Notes under the pieces: model-generated
What the model saw: the letters and a program-made list of their open reading frames with translations, nothing else
Told to the model about the DNA's origin: nothing
The model's database searches: none
Program-made: the position numbers and the translations under genes
Source of the DNA: Sphingopyxis sp. DBS4
GTDB taxonomy: Bacteria > Pseudomonadota > Alphaproteobacteria > Sphingomonadales > Sphingomonadaceae
Length of the DNA stretch: 64,000 bases
Direction of reading: 5' to 3'
Assembly: GCF_024628865.1 (NCBI RefSeq)
Contig: NZ_CP102384.1
Span: 3,731,001 to 3,795,000, forward strand
Shown: one piece after another, positions 11,656 through 19,994 of the stretch
Layout of the letters: each line of letters begins with the position of its first letter
Position numbering within the stretch: position 1 is the first letter of the stretch

Positions 11656-12027
11656 TTACTTGGGTCGCTTCGCGCCGTATTTCGAACGGCTCTGCTTGCG
11701 GTCCTTCACACCCTGCGTATCGAGCACGCCGCGCAGGACGTGGTAACGCACACCGGGAAGGTCGCGGACACGACCGCCGCGGATCAGCACGACGCTGTGT
11801 TCCTGGAGGTTGTGGCCTTCGCCGGGGATATAGGTGATGACTTCGCGCTGGTTGGTCAGGCGGACCTTGGCAACCTTGCGGAGCGCCGAGTTCGGCTTTT
11901 TCGGGGTCGTCGTGTAGACACGGGTGCAAACGCCGCGCTTTTGCGGGTTTGCGTCCATCGCCGGAACCTTGGACTTCACCTTCTGGGGAGTCCGGCCCTT
12001 GCGGACCAGCTGGTTGATCGTGGGCAT
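11656..12027 (-). CDS. rpsL: 30S ribosomal protein S12 (natural Arg at position 88)
   Basis: S12 lies at the decoding site and controls accuracy and the response to streptomycin. The ATG at 12027, with AAGGTG before it, gives 123 residues ([19 protein letters not shown]); an upstream in-frame extension to 12234 has no S12 homology. The loop [11 protein letters not shown] keeps the usual Lys43. The second streptomycin-related loop reads GGRVRDLPG, so residue 88 is Arg where E. coli has Lys. It is the first gene of the str cluster. Confidence 0.97.
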   Translation of the reverse strand: MPTINQLVRKGRTPQKVKSKVPAMDANPQKRGVCTRVYTTTPKKPNSALRKVAKVRLTNQREVITYIPGEGHNLQEHSVVLIRGGRVRDLPGVRYHVLRGVLDTQGVKDRKQSRSKYGAKRPK

Positions 12028-12226
12028 GAATGCTTCACCTTTATGTGTCCGCCCATCAAAGCGAACGGTTACTGTACCGCGGTGGATGAAGCTCCGGCCG
12101 CTCACCCGCCGAAAATGGCGAAAAACGGCCGACCTGATAACAGCAAAAGACCCCGGCGGAATCGCATTGATCCTCCGGAGGCTCCATCCGCGCCAGCAAT
12201 GTTCAAGCGCTGTTGTAACTGAAAAA

Positions 12227-12240
12227 GGCGGCAAACCGCC
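12227..12240 (-). promoter_or_regulatory. Terminator-like hairpin at the very start of the str operon transcript
   Basis: On the minus strand GGCGG and CCGCC pair around a TTTG loop and are followed directly by five T (12222-12226), the form of a short intrinsic terminator. It begins about ten bases after the transcription start predicted from the promoter at 12258-12286. It could cause pausing or early termination, or protect the 5' end of the mRNA. The hairpin is seen; the role is inference. Confidence 0.45.
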
Positions 12241-12257
12241 CTTTTCGGTCGAGCGCG

Positions 12258-12286
12258 CCCCTAGCGGCGATTCCCCCGTCGGTCAA
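12258..12286 (-). promoter_or_regulatory. Probable str operon promoter
   Basis: On the minus strand TTGACC (12281-12286) and TAGGGG (12258-12263) are separated by exactly 17 bases. The same arrangement, TTGACT-N17-TAGGGG, occurs ahead of rho at 28554-28582, which supports it as a housekeeping promoter form in this genome. It leaves a leader of about 220 bases before rpsL. Confidence 0.65.
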
Positions 12287-12347
12287 GGGGCGAGGCTTCG
12301 CGGTCGGTAATATTGTTGCGCCGCCGCGTCCGCGCTATCCCCTTGCC

Positions 12348-12842
12348 ATGTCCGCGCCGCGCCACGCCAGCTTTGCCCCGCACGTCGCCCGCGATACGCG
12401 CCTGCTGATCCTCGGCAGCCTGCCCGGTGCGCGATCGCTCGCCGAACGGCAATATTATGCGCATCCGACCAATCAGTTCTGGCGCCTGCTCGGCGATGTC
12501 CTCGCCCGGCCGCTCGCGGCGATGCCCTATGCCGAGCGGCTGGCGGAGCTGCACGCGATGAAGGTCGGGCTGTGGGACGTGATCCGCAGCGCCGAACGGC
12601 GCACGAGCAGCGATTCGCTGATCCGCGAAGCCGAGCCGCACGACCTCGCCGCGCTGGTCGCCGATCTGCCCGCGCTCCGCATGATCGCGTTCAACGGCGG
12701 CAAGGCGGCGGCGATCGGCCGACGCCAACTGCCGCCGCTCGAAGGCATCGCGATCGTCGACCTGCCGTCGAGCAGCGCCGCGCACACGATCGGCCTTGCG
12801 GCGAAGCGTGATCGCTGGCTCGCGCTGCGCGCCACGCTTTAG
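12348..12842 (+). CDS. Hypoxanthine/uracil-DNA glycosylase-like protein (UDG superfamily, HDG type)
   Basis: Members of this family remove deaminated bases such as hypoxanthine from DNA. The 164 residues contain LILGSLPGARSLAERQYYAHP, matching the GSxPGxxSxxxxQYYAHPxNxFW signature of DNA-deoxyinosine glycosylases (residues 20-45). The C-terminal motif LPSSSAAHT resembles their LPSTSPA motif. It diverges from the str operon, and its stop overlaps the convergent autotransporter gene by three bases. The family call is solid; substrate preference is not provable from sequence. Confidence 0.85.
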   Translation: MSAPRHASFAPHVARDTRLLILGSLPGARSLAERQYYAHPTNQFWRLLGDVLARPLAAMPYAERLAELHAMKVGLWDVIRSAERRTSSDSLIREAEPHDLAALVADLPALRMIAFNGGKAAAIGRRQLPPLEGIAIVDLPSSSAAHTIGLAAKRDRWLALRATL

Positions 12843-15229
12843 AACCCCATCGCGAAGCGGAGCGCCGCGCCCTTATCGTCGGGCAGCGCCGCGATGTGAC
12901 CCGGATCCCGGCGCCACCATGTGTTGGCGATGATATCGCCGCCGAACAGCGACAGCGCGTAGCTCGCCTCGATCACCAGTTCGCGGCCGGTCGGCGCCAG
13001 ATTATAGGTGCGCCGCCCAAAGGTGGCGGCGCCGGTGTCGTAATCATAGGCGACGGGCAGCATCAGATCGAGGCCGCCATGGGTAACGCGCAGCGGCTGC
13101 GCGAAACGCAGCGCGGCGCGATCGCCGGTCCCGAACAGCCCCGCCTTGGCGATGTCGAACGAAAAGGCGGCCGAGCGGAGCGTGCCGCCGGCGATCAACC
13201 CGCCGCGATCGGGCCGCGTCCACATCTGGCGCCACGCCCCCGACAGGCTCCAGCCGCCGTCGAGATCGAGCCCGAGGCTGGCGTCGCCGACGAGGCTGGC
13301 CACGCCACCGGCGCCGAAAACGGGGCCAAGGCGCGCGCCGAGAAGGCTGTCCGATTCGCGGATCCAGCTTCCCCCCAGCATCGCGCGGACGCGGCCGAAG
13401 CGCCCGTCCCACGCCGCCCCCAGCCGCTGGTAGCGGCTGTCGCGGCCCGAACGATAGCGGAGCAGCGGATCGTCCTGCCAGCGCGATCCCGACACCCAGC
13501 CGTTTTCGGCGGTGAGGCTGAGCCTTTGTCCATGGCCGAGATCGCGGCGAAGCAGCAGCCCGGCGCCGGGGCTCGCCGCGAAGCCGAGACCCTCCTGAGC
13601 CGCGTCGCCGATCAGCATCGCGTGGTTCGATTCGCCGCGTTCGCCCGCAACCAAACCGCTGAGGCTGCGCCCCGCAGCAAAGCCGATCCGCGTCCGATCG
13701 TCCAGACGCGCAATCATCGATGCCGCGATCGTGCGCGCCTGCCGCGCATCGCGGTACGACAGCCCCGCCGGCGCATCGCTGCCGGGCGCGGTCAGGATCG
13801 AAAGCGCCAGCGCGTCCGACGCGGCGCTTTGTTGGCGCACGAGGCCGCCGATCGCGCCCGACAATTTGAAATCGGGGCGCCGGGGCATCAGCGACCGGCC
13901 GAAATCGACATTGAAGGCGCGGCCATATCCGTCGGTGACCAGTCCGACGGCGGTCGCCGCGCCCATGCCGCCCGCATCGCCCATCGGGCCGCCGAGCAGG
14001 CCGAGCGCGGTATCGAGCCGCACCGCGCTCGACGTTCCCGCTAGGGTCGTCGCGCCCATCGGCTGAAAGGCCCGCGCAATATCGAGAATGCCCTGCCCGA
14101 ACACGGCATCGTCGCCCGCCGCCCCCGCATCGCGTGCCGACTGGTAAAGCAATTGCACGATCTGCTGGCTGGTCAGATTGGGAAAGGCCTGCGCGATCAG
14201 CGCGACGGCGCCCGCGATCTGCGGCGCGGCAAAGCTGGTACCGCTGAGAACGAAGACGAAATTGCCCTCGGTCTCGAGCACGCCGTCCTTATAGGCGCAG
14301 CACACATCCTCGCCGAGTGCCGCGAGATAGGATCCGGCATAGCCGCCGGCGCGGTTGCTGAAGCTGGAGATCACGCCCTGGTCGTCGACCGATCCCGCGA
14401 TAATCACCAGTCCGCCGCCGGCATCGCGCAGGCCCTGCGCGAAAAGCTCGGGATTGTTCGGATCATTGCCGTTCGCGGTCGTGTCGCCTTCGTTGCCGGC
14501 CGAGAGGACGACGATGATCCCCGCCGCGGTCGCGCGCGCCACTGCGGCGCGCAGCGCCGCGCCGGGCGGGTCTTCGCCGCCCAGCGAGATGTTGACGACG
14601 CGCGCGCCGGCGCTGATCGCGCGGTCGAGCCCCGCCGCGATCGCGCTGTCGCCGAAACGGCAACCGCTTTCGTCGTCATCGGGATCCTCGGTCGCACAGC
14701 TTCCCGGCCGGTCGGCGCGCAGCACGAGCAGGCCGGCGTTGAAGGCGATGCCGAAGGTGCCGGCATCATTCTTGCCGCCGAGCAGCACCTGCGCAACGTT
14801 GGTTCCGTGCGTTCCCTCGGCATCGATGCCGCGCGATCCGGCGACGTCAGCCGAGGCGGGCGAAATGCGCCCGGCAAATTCGGGGCTGTTCTCGTCGATC
14901 CCGTCGTCGATCACCCCCGCCAATATGCCCTGCCCGGTCGCGCCCGCCTGATAGGCGGTGATCGCACCGTGGAAATTCACCCCGTCCGAGCGCCGCGTCT
15001 CGGCGGTGTTGAAATTGCCGGTCGGCGGCGGCGTGGGAGTCGGCGTGGGCGCCGGAGCAGGGGTAGGAGTCGGAGCGGGAGTAGGGGCAGGCGGCGGCGC
15101 AGGGGTCGGCGACGGCCGCGCTCCACCGCCGCCGCAACCGGCGAGCGACAGGGCAGCGACGCTCAGAAGCAGCGGCAGAGGTCGCCGGGCAATCTCCCGG
15201 ACCGAACGGCGCCGCACGCTCTCCATCAT
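12839..15229 (-). CDS. Lipidated subtilisin-family (S8) autotransporter serine protease
   Basis: A predicted surface protease of 796 residues. Residues 1-31 form a signal peptide ending in the lipobox LAGC (Cys32), followed by a Pro/Thr-rich linker to about residue 70. The S8 catalytic domain has Asp108 (VIDDGID), His141 (GTHGTNV), oxyanion Asn246 (SAGNEG) and Ser332 (GTSFAAP). From about residue 500 the sequence alternates as an outer membrane beta-barrel and ends in Phe, as autotransporters do. Neisserial NalP combines the same three features. GGGGAG precedes the ATG. Its targets are unknown. Confidence 0.88.
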   Translation of the reverse strand: MMESVRRRSVREIARRPLPLLLSVAALSLAGCGGGGARPSPTPAPPPAPTPAPTPTPAPAPTPTPTPPPTGNFNTAETRRSDGVNFHGAITAYQAGATGQGILAGVIDDGIDENSPEFAGRISPASADVAGSRGIDAEGTHGTNVAQVLLGGKNDAGTFGIAFNAGLLVLRADRPGSCATEDPDDDESGCRFGDSAIAAGLDRAISAGARVVNISLGGEDPPGAALRAAVARATAAGIIVVLSAGNEGDTTANGNDPNNPELFAQGLRDAGGGLVIIAGSVDDQGVISSFSNRAGGYAGSYLAALGEDVCCAYKDGVLETEGNFVFVLSGTSFAAPQIAGAVALIAQAFPNLTSQQIVQLLYQSARDAGAAGDDAVFGQGILDIARAFQPMGATTLAGTSSAVRLDTALGLLGGPMGDAGGMGAATAVGLVTDGYGRAFNVDFGRSLMPRRPDFKLSGAIGGLVRQQSAASDALALSILTAPGSDAPAGLSYRDARQARTIAASMIARLDDRTRIGFAAGRSLSGLVAGERGESNHAMLIGDAAQEGLGFAASPGAGLLLRRDLGHGQRLSLTAENGWVSGSRWQDDPLLRYRSGRDSRYQRLGAAWDGRFGRVRAMLGGSWIRESDSLLGARLGPVFGAGGVASLVGDASLGLDLDGGWSLSGAWRQMWTRPDRGGLIAGGTLRSAAFSFDIAKAGLFGTGDRAALRFAQPLRVTHGGLDLMLPVAYDYDTGAATFGRRTYNLAPTGRELVIEASYALSLFGGDIIANTWWRRDPGHIAALPDDKGAALRFAMGF

Positions 15230-15350
15230 CGCCCGTCTCCCCTATCCCCTCATGATCATAGCATTTTCCGGTTTAGACCCAAAGCCGTTGCCGCAAAGTA
15301 AAGCATCCGCCTTGCCGCCGCGCCGCCCGGCCCTTATGCGGCCGATCACC

Positions 15351-16028
15351 ATGACCGTGCCGATCGACCATATCGACAATTGGATCTTCGATCTCGACAA
15401 CACGCTTTATCCGCCGTCGGCGAAGCTGTTCGATCTGATCGACGCGCGCATGGGCGCTTTCATCATGCGGCTGCTCGATGTCGATGCGGTCGAGGCGCGG
15501 CGGGTACAGAAGCAGTATTTCCACGACCATGGCACGACGATGGCGGGGTTGATGCGGCATCACGGCGTCGATCCCGAGGCTTTTCTGGTCGGCGTCCACG
15601 ATATCGCGCTCGACCGGCTGACGATCGACACGCGGTTGCGCGCAGGCCTCGAACGGCTGCCGGGGCGAAGGCTGGTCTTCACCAATGCCGACGCCGACTA
15701 TGCCGCGCGCGTGCTCGAAGCGCGTGGGATCGCCGACCTGTTCGACGGCATCTGCGACATCCGCGTCACGCGCTACACGCCCAAGCCCGACGCGGGGGCC
15801 TATGCCGCGATGATCGACCATCTCGGCGTCGATCCCGCGAAGAGCCTGTTCGTCGAGGATATGGCGCGCAACCTGACCCCCGCCAAAGCGCTCGGCATGA
15901 CGACCGTCTGGCTGGACAATGGCAGCGAAAGCGGCCATCGCGACCACCTGACGGGCCATGTCGACTTTCACGTCAACGACATCGCCGATTGGCTCGACGA
16001 CCTTCCTTTACCTTGGGGACTTTCATGA
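15351..16028 (+). CDS. HAD-superfamily pyrimidine 5'-nucleotidase
   Basis: HAD phosphatase related to the SDT1/PPM1 nucleotidase group. Motif I is [11 protein letters not shown] (nucleophile Asp in DLDNT), motif II is LVFTNAD, the motif III lysine lies in TPKPDAGAY, and motif IV is FVEDMARNL. The 225-residue reading starts [13 protein letters not shown]; an ATG 15 bases upstream is also possible, and neither has a good ribosome site. Its stop overlaps the dapD start (ATGA), so the two are translated together. A metabolic link between them is not obvious. Confidence 0.85.
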   Translation: MTVPIDHIDNWIFDLDNTLYPPSAKLFDLIDARMGAFIMRLLDVDAVEARRVQKQYFHDHGTTMAGLMRHHGVDPEAFLVGVHDIALDRLTIDTRLRAGLERLPGRRLVFTNADADYAARVLEARGIADLFDGICDIRVTRYTPKPDAGAYAAMIDHLGVDPAKSLFVEDMARNLTPAKALGMTTVWLDNGSESGHRDHLTGHVDFHVNDIADWLDDLPLPWGLS

Positions 16029-16864
16029 CCGACCTGCAAACGACGATCGAAGCCGCCTGGGACGCGCGCGACACGCTTGGGCTGACGACGACCGGCGCGG
16101 TGCGCGAGGCGGTCGAAACCGCGATCGCCGGGCTCGACGACGGCAGCTTCCGCGTCGCCGAACGGGACGCGGGCGGTGCGTGGCAGGTCAACCAGTGGCT
16201 CAAGAAAGCAGTGCTGCTGTCGTTCCGCCTCAACGACATGGAGATCGTCGAGGGCGGGCCGGGCGGTGCGACCTGGTGGGACAAGGTGCCGTCAAAATTC
16301 GCCGGCTGGGGCGAGAACCGCTTTCGGGACGCGGGTTTCCGCGCGGTGCCCGGTTCGATCGTCCGCCGCGGCGCCTATATCAGCAAGGGCGCGGTGCTGA
16401 TGCCGAGCTTCGTCAACATCGGCGCCTATGTCGGCGAGGGGTCGATGGTCGATGCCTGGGCCACCGTAGGAAGCTGCGCGCAGATCGGCGCGGGCGTCCA
16501 TCTGTCGGGCGGCGCCGGAATCGGCGGCGTGCTCGAGCCATTGCAGGCGGGGCCGGTGGTGATCGAGGACGGCGCCTTCATCGGCGCGCGCGCCGAAGTC
16601 GCCGAAGGGGTGATCGTGCGCGAGGGCGCGGTGCTGTCGATGGGCGTCTATCTCGGTGCCTCGACCAAGATCGTCGACCGCGCGACCGGCGAGGTCTTCA
16701 TCGGCGAAGTGCCGCCCTATGCCGTCGTCGTCCCCGGATCGTTGCCGGGCAAGCCGCTCCCCGACGGGACGCCGGGCCCGTCGCTCTATTGCGCGGTGAT
16801 CGTCAAGCGCGTCGACGCGCAGACGCGTGCGAAGACCGGCATCAACGAACTGCTGCGCGACTGA
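16025..16864 (+). CDS. dapD: 2,3,4,5-tetrahydropyridine-2,6-dicarboxylate N-succinyltransferase
   Basis: DapD converts tetrahydrodipicolinate and succinyl-CoA to N-succinyl-2-amino-6-ketopimelate in the lysine/meso-diaminopimelate pathway, supplying peptidoglycan. The 279 residues have the N-terminal helical domain, then hexapeptide repeats of a left-handed beta-helix ([20 protein letters not shown] and [18 protein letters not shown]), and a C-terminal [12 protein letters not shown] block. The start lies within the stop of the HAD gene. An inverted repeat follows before the convergent gpmA. Confidence 0.96.
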   Translation: MTDLQTTIEAAWDARDTLGLTTTGAVREAVETAIAGLDDGSFRVAERDAGGAWQVNQWLKKAVLLSFRLNDMEIVEGGPGGATWWDKVPSKFAGWGENRFRDAGFRAVPGSIVRRGAYISKGAVLMPSFVNIGAYVGEGSMVDAWATVGSCAQIGAGVHLSGGAGIGGVLEPLQAGPVVIEDGAFIGARAEVAEGVIVREGAVLSMGVYLGASTKIVDRATGEVFIGEVPPYAVVVPGSLPGKPLPDGTPGPSLYCAVIVKRVDAQTRAKTGINELLRD

Positions 16865-16881
16865 CGTCGCACCAAACACCT

Positions 16882-16949
16882 CGTCATTGCGAGGAGTATC
16901 CAGCGCGTGACAAGCCGCTCTGGATTGCTTCGCTACGCTCGCAATGACG
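16882..16949. repeat. Sphingomonad-type intergenic palindrome (CGTCATTGCGAG family)
   Basis: A 12-bp perfect inverted repeat, CGTCATTGCGAG and CTCGCAATGACG, spans 68 bases between the convergent dapD and gpmA genes. The right arm carries GATTGCTTCGCTACGCTCG, a sequence form scattered through many proteobacterial genomes. It probably serves as a shared transcript end. Confidence 0.75.
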
Positions 16950-16956
16950 GAGTGAA

Positions 16957-17643
16957 TTACCGCTCGCTCAGATAATAGCGTTCGCGCGCCGTCAGGTCAT
17001 CGCTCAGGTCATAGACGATCGGCTGGCCGGTCGGGATCTCCAGCCCTGTGATGTCGGCATCCGAAATGCCCGACAGATGCTTGACCAGCGCGCGCAGGCT
17101 GTTGCCGTGCGCCGAGATCAGCACCGTCTTGCCGGCCTTGAGCTCGGGCGCGATCGCGCTTTCATAATAGGGCAGGACGCGGGCGATCGTGTCCTTGAGG
17201 CTCTCGGTCGACGGGATCGCGATGCCCGCGTAGCGCGGGTCCTTCGACAGATCGTAAGGCGAATCGGCGGCGAGCGGCGGGGGCGGGGTGTCGAAGCTGC
17301 GGCGCCAGATCTTCACTTGCTCGTCGCCGTGCTTCGCCGCGGTCTCGGCCTTGTCGAGCCCGGTGAGGCCGCCGTAATGCCGCTCGTTGAGGCGCCAGTC
17401 CTTGGTCACCGGCAGCCAGAGGCGGCCCATCGCCTCGAGCGCCAGATTCAGCGTCTTGATCGCGCGCGTCTGGACCGAGGCGAAGCCGACGTCGGGCGCG
17501 ATGCCCTTTGCCTTCATCAATTCGCCCGCCGCCCATGCCTCGGCCGCGCCCTTTTCGGTGACGTCGACATCCCACCAGCCGGTGAAGCGGTTTTCGAGAT
17601 TCCACTGCGACTGGCCGTGGCGGATGAGGATGAGCTGCGGCAT
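16957..17643 (-). CDS. gpmA: 2,3-bisphosphoglycerate-dependent phosphoglycerate mutase
   Basis: Interconverts 3- and 2-phosphoglycerate in glycolysis and gluconeogenesis. The 228 residues carry the RHG motif with catalytic His9 ([12 protein letters not shown]), [15 protein letters not shown], and the second active-site histidine in [10 protein letters not shown]. Length and motifs fit the dPGM family rather than broad-specificity phosphatases. It converges on dapD across a palindromic repeat. Confidence 0.95.
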   Translation of the reverse strand: MPQLILIRHGQSQWNLENRFTGWWDVDVTEKGAAEAWAAGELMKAKGIAPDVGFASVQTRAIKTLNLALEAMGRLWLPVTKDWRLNERHYGGLTGLDKAETAAKHGDEQVKIWRRSFDTPPPPLAADSPYDLSKDPRYAGIAIPSTESLKDTIARVLPYYESAIAPELKAGKTVLISAHGNSLRALVKHLSGISDADITGLEIPTGQPIVYDLSDDLTARERYYLSER

Positions 17644-17713
17644 GGTCTGTCCTTCGGCTGGAGGGGATTCGCCGCCCCCTTAGCGCGGGTTTTCGCCGAA
17701 CGCCAATCGCCCC

Positions 17714-17720
17714 CTTGAAA
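17714..17720 (+). promoter_or_regulatory. Possible heat-shock sigma (RpoH) -35 element
   Basis: CTTGAAA about 125 bases before the small heat shock gene matches the RpoH -35 consensus. No convincing -10 partner is seen, so this is only suggestive. Confidence 0.3.
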
Positions 17721-17747
17721 TGGTTTCATCCGTTACCAGATGGAGGG

Positions 17748-17847
17748 CATCCGGCCGCCGATACGGGGCCGGACGGCGATCGCGGCGCGTCGCATGATTC
17801 GGGCCGCGGTCCCTTTGCTTCGCTTTGACAGGAAGGAATGACCCATG
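17748..17847 (+). promoter_or_regulatory. ROSE-like RNA thermometer ahead of the small heat shock gene
   Basis: The last hairpin can pair CUUUGCU (17813-17819) with AGGAAGG (17830-17836), burying the ribosome site in a helix with one G-G mismatch at 17817/17832. GGUC (17808-17811) pairs with GACC (17840-17843) below it. The UUGCU-opposite-AGGAA arrangement is the signature of ROSE elements that melt at heat shock temperature. An upstream CCGGCC/GGCCGG hairpin (from about 17749) fits the multi-hairpin ROSE layout. The pairing is read by eye; thermosensing is inferred from the family. Confidence 0.7.
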
Positions 17848-18300
17848 CGTAACAGCTTCGACTGGACCCCCTATCGCCGTTCGACCGTCGGCTTCGACCG
17901 ACTGTTCGATTTCCTCGAATCGAGCGGTTCCGCGGACAATTATCCGCCCTTCGATATCGAGAAGATCGCCGACGACCATTTCCGCATCACGGTCGCGGTC
18001 GCGGGCTTCAAGAATGACGAGATCGACATCACCGCGCAGCAGAACATGCTGACCGTCAGCGGCCGCAAGGCGCCGGCGAAGGAAGGCGAGGGCCGCCAGC
18101 TCCTCTACAGCGGCATCGCGACGCGCGCGTTCGAGCGCCGCTTCCAGCTCGCCGACTTCGTGCGGGTCGACAAGGCCGATCTCGCCGACGGCCTGCTTAT
18201 CATCGACCTGGTGCGCGAAGTGCCCGAGGCGATGAAGCCGCACAAGATCGCGATCGGCGGCGTCACGCCGTCGGTGATCGAGGACAAGAAGGCCGCCTGA
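17845..18300 (+). CDS. Small heat shock protein, Hsp20/IbpA family
   Basis: A holdase chaperone that binds unfolding proteins during heat stress. The 151 residues contain the alpha-crystallin domain from about residue 35 to 130 (PPFDIEKIADDHFRITVAVAGF, then LADFVRVDKADLADGLLIIDL). The C-terminal tail has the short I-x-I-like element KIAI. GGAAGG lies eight bases before the ATG and is sequestered in the ROSE-like hairpin. A strong terminator follows. Single-gene unit. Confidence 0.93.
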   Translation: MRNSFDWTPYRRSTVGFDRLFDFLESSGSADNYPPFDIEKIADDHFRITVAVAGFKNDEIDITAQQNMLTVSGRKAPAKEGEGRQLLYSGIATRAFERRFQLADFVRVDKADLADGLLIIDLVREVPEAMKPHKIAIGGVTPSVIEDKKAA

Positions 18301-18331
18301 GCCTTTTGAGTCTTGCCCTTCGGGGCATCAG

Positions 18332-18370
18332 AACGGGGTCCGGCTCCCTCTCCCGGACCCCGTTTTCTTT
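18332..18370 (+). terminator. Intrinsic terminator of the small heat shock gene
   Basis: A perfect 12-bp stem, AACGGGGTCCGG (18332-18343) with its complement (18353-18364), is followed by TTCTTTT. It is placed 31 bases after the stop codon. Confidence 0.88.
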
Positions 18371-18420
18371 TGGCGATCGCGTAAAAATACGAGGGCCGGA
18401 TGGGTATCCGCTGCTTACGA

Positions 18421-18888
18421 TCAGAGCCGCCGGGTCATGAAGCGGCTAAACGGGTCCGGCCGATAGTCGGCGAAGGGCTCGCAATCCTCGAAACCGTGAC
18501 GCCGATAGAGCGCCAGCGCGGGTTCGAAGGCTGCGCCCGATCCGGTTTCGAGGCTGAGCCGCTCGGCGCCGCGCGCCCGCGCTTCGGCGATGATATGGCC
18601 GAGCATCCGCGCGGCGACGCCCTGACGAAGGAAAGCGTCGGCGGTGCGCATCGACTTGATTTCGCCATGCGCGCCATCCAGCATCTTGAGCGCGCCGCAA
18701 CCCGCCAGTATCCCCTCCTTGTGGATCGACCAGAAGGTCACGCCGCCCGCGCGCAGACCGTCGAAATCGAGGAAGTGACAGCTTCCGGCCGGCGAATTGG
18801 CTAGCATCCCCGCGAAATGCCGTTCCAGCAGCGCGCGGATCGGAGCGCCCGACAGATCATCCTCGACGATCCGCCAGGCATCGCTCAC
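18421..18888 (-). CDS. GNAT-family N-acetyltransferase
   Basis: Acetyl-CoA-dependent transferase of unknown substrate. The 155 residues show the GNAT core: [21 protein letters not shown] (acetyl-CoA binding loop of the Q/RxxGxG/A type), then [23 protein letters not shown], typical of the YjaB/YiaC-like group. The start overlaps the stop of the M14 peptidase gene by four bases (ATGA), so it is the last gene of a three-gene coupled operon with a peptidase and a lipoprotein. Confidence 0.85.
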   Translation of the reverse strand: MSDAWRIVEDDLSGAPIRALLERHFAGMLANSPAGSCHFLDFDGLRAGGVTFWSIHKEGILAGCGALKMLDGAHGEIKSMRTADAFLRQGVAARMLGHIIAEARARGAERLSLETGSGAAFEPALALYRRHGFEDCEPFADYRPDPFSRFMTRRL

Positions 18889-19994
18889 AGCATCTGGTCG
18901 AGCGTCTGGAGACAGGCGTGCGCGAGCAGCTTCGAACGTTCGGGCGACCAGCCCTGCACCGGATCCGGCAGGTCGCGATTATCCTTGAACGGCATTTCGA
19001 GCGTCATCGACACCGCACCGAAACGCTCGGCAAGCTGAGTCGTCGACATGCTGAGATTCGCCTGGCCCGGCGCCGAAAATTCATAGCCGAGCTCGACCTG
19101 AAAATCGGGGGTATTCGCGGCAAGCGCGGTCTGAAACGCCCGATATTTTGCGGTCTGCGCATCCGTCAGTGACGGAATGCCTTCAAAACCCGCGAGGAAG
19201 ACCGCGGGGATCGCCTCGTCGCCATGGACGTCCATCGCCCAGTCGACGCCGCTTTCGTCCATAGCATTCCGCACGCACAGCACTTCGGGGCTGCGCTCGG
19301 CGGTCGGATTGTCCCATTCGCGGTTGAGGTTCACCCCGGCATAGTTGGTGCGCAGATGGCCGCGCCGCGACCCGTCGGGATTCATGTTCGGAACGATATG
19401 GAAACGGCATTTGCCCAGCAGCGACCGCGCATGAGGATCAGCGGGATCGGTGAGCTTTTCGAGCGCGCCTTCCATCCACCATTCGGCCATCGATTCGCCC
19501 GGATGCTGGCGCGCATAGAGCCAGACCTGCGTATCGCCGCTGCCCATTTCGAGGCAGTCGATCGGCTGGCCCTCCAGGCTGGTGCCGAGGCAGCGATAGG
19601 TCACCCCCTCGCATTCGGCGATCGTCGCGACCAGATCATGGTGGCGCTCCATCGAATAGGGTGCGAAATAGGCGATCCAGAGCAGCGGTCCTTCGGCGGT
19701 ATGGCGGACCGTCAGCGTGCCGGCATCATAGCTGGTGTCGAGGCGGAACCAATGCTCGCGGTCATAGCTCGCGGCGGCGGCATAGCCGGGCCAGCCGTCG
19801 GGATAGGCCGAGTTCGCCAGGCCGGTGATTGCCAGTTCCAGCGGGTCGCCGGCGCTGCAGGCGACGCGAAAGTGAAACCATTGATAGAAATCGGATTCGC
19901 GATCCTTGCGGATGGAAAGACGCGCCGAAGTGCCCTCGACGCTGTCCACGACGATATTGCCGCTGTCGAACGCGGCGTTGATGCTGATAGTCAT
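18885..19994 (-). CDS. M14 carboxypeptidase of the cytosolic carboxypeptidase (CCP-like) type
   Basis: A predicted zinc carboxypeptidase of 369 residues beginning [16 protein letters not shown]. The N-terminal beta-sandwich (to about residue 120, with FYQWFHFRV) is the domain that precedes the catalytic fold in CCP enzymes. The zinc ligands are in HPGES and in DVHGDE. The general-base Glu is in [10 protein letters not shown]. No signal peptide is visible, so it is cytoplasmic. It overlaps both neighbours by four bases. Eukaryotic relatives remove glutamate chains from proteins; the bacterial substrate is unknown. Confidence 0.85.
   Translation of the reverse strand: MTISINAAFDSGNIVVDSVEGTSARLSIRKDRESDFYQWFHFRVACSAGDPLELAITGLANSAYPDGWPGYAAAASYDREHWFRLDTSYDAGTLTVRHTAEGPLLWIAYFAPYSMERHHDLVATIAECEGVTYRCLGTSLEGQPIDCLEMGSGDTQVWLYARQHPGESMAEWWMEGALEKLTDPADPHARSLLGKCRFHIVPNMNPDGSRRGHLRTNYAGVNLNREWDNPTAERSPEVLCVRNAMDESGVDWAMDVHGDEAIPAVFLAGFEGIPSLTDAQTAKYRAFQTALAANTPDFQVELGYEFSAPGQANLSMSTTQLAERFGAVSMTLEMPFKDNRDLPDPVQGWSPERSKLLAHACLQTLDQML

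Larger units (their letters stand above)
12028..12347. other. Divergent intergenic region between rpsL and the DNA glycosylase gene
   Basis: This 320-base gap holds the str promoter, the terminator-like hairpin and an untranslated leader of about 220 bases. The leader contains a small palindrome (CCTCCGGAGG near 12173). No protein-like ORF is seen. A promoter for the rightward glycosylase gene must also lie here but is not recognisable. Confidence 0.6.

Noticed and set aside
11656..12234. Longer S12 reading with 69 extra N-terminal residues
   Set aside because: The extension has no S12 similarity, covers the untranslated leader and would leave out the good ribosome site at 12027.
12896..14044. 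Long open frames on the plus strand opposite the autotransporter and other minus-strand genes
   Set aside because: They are antisense shadows caused by high GC: Arg/Ala-rich, no recognisable motifs, no ribosome sites, while the opposite strand encodes clear proteins.
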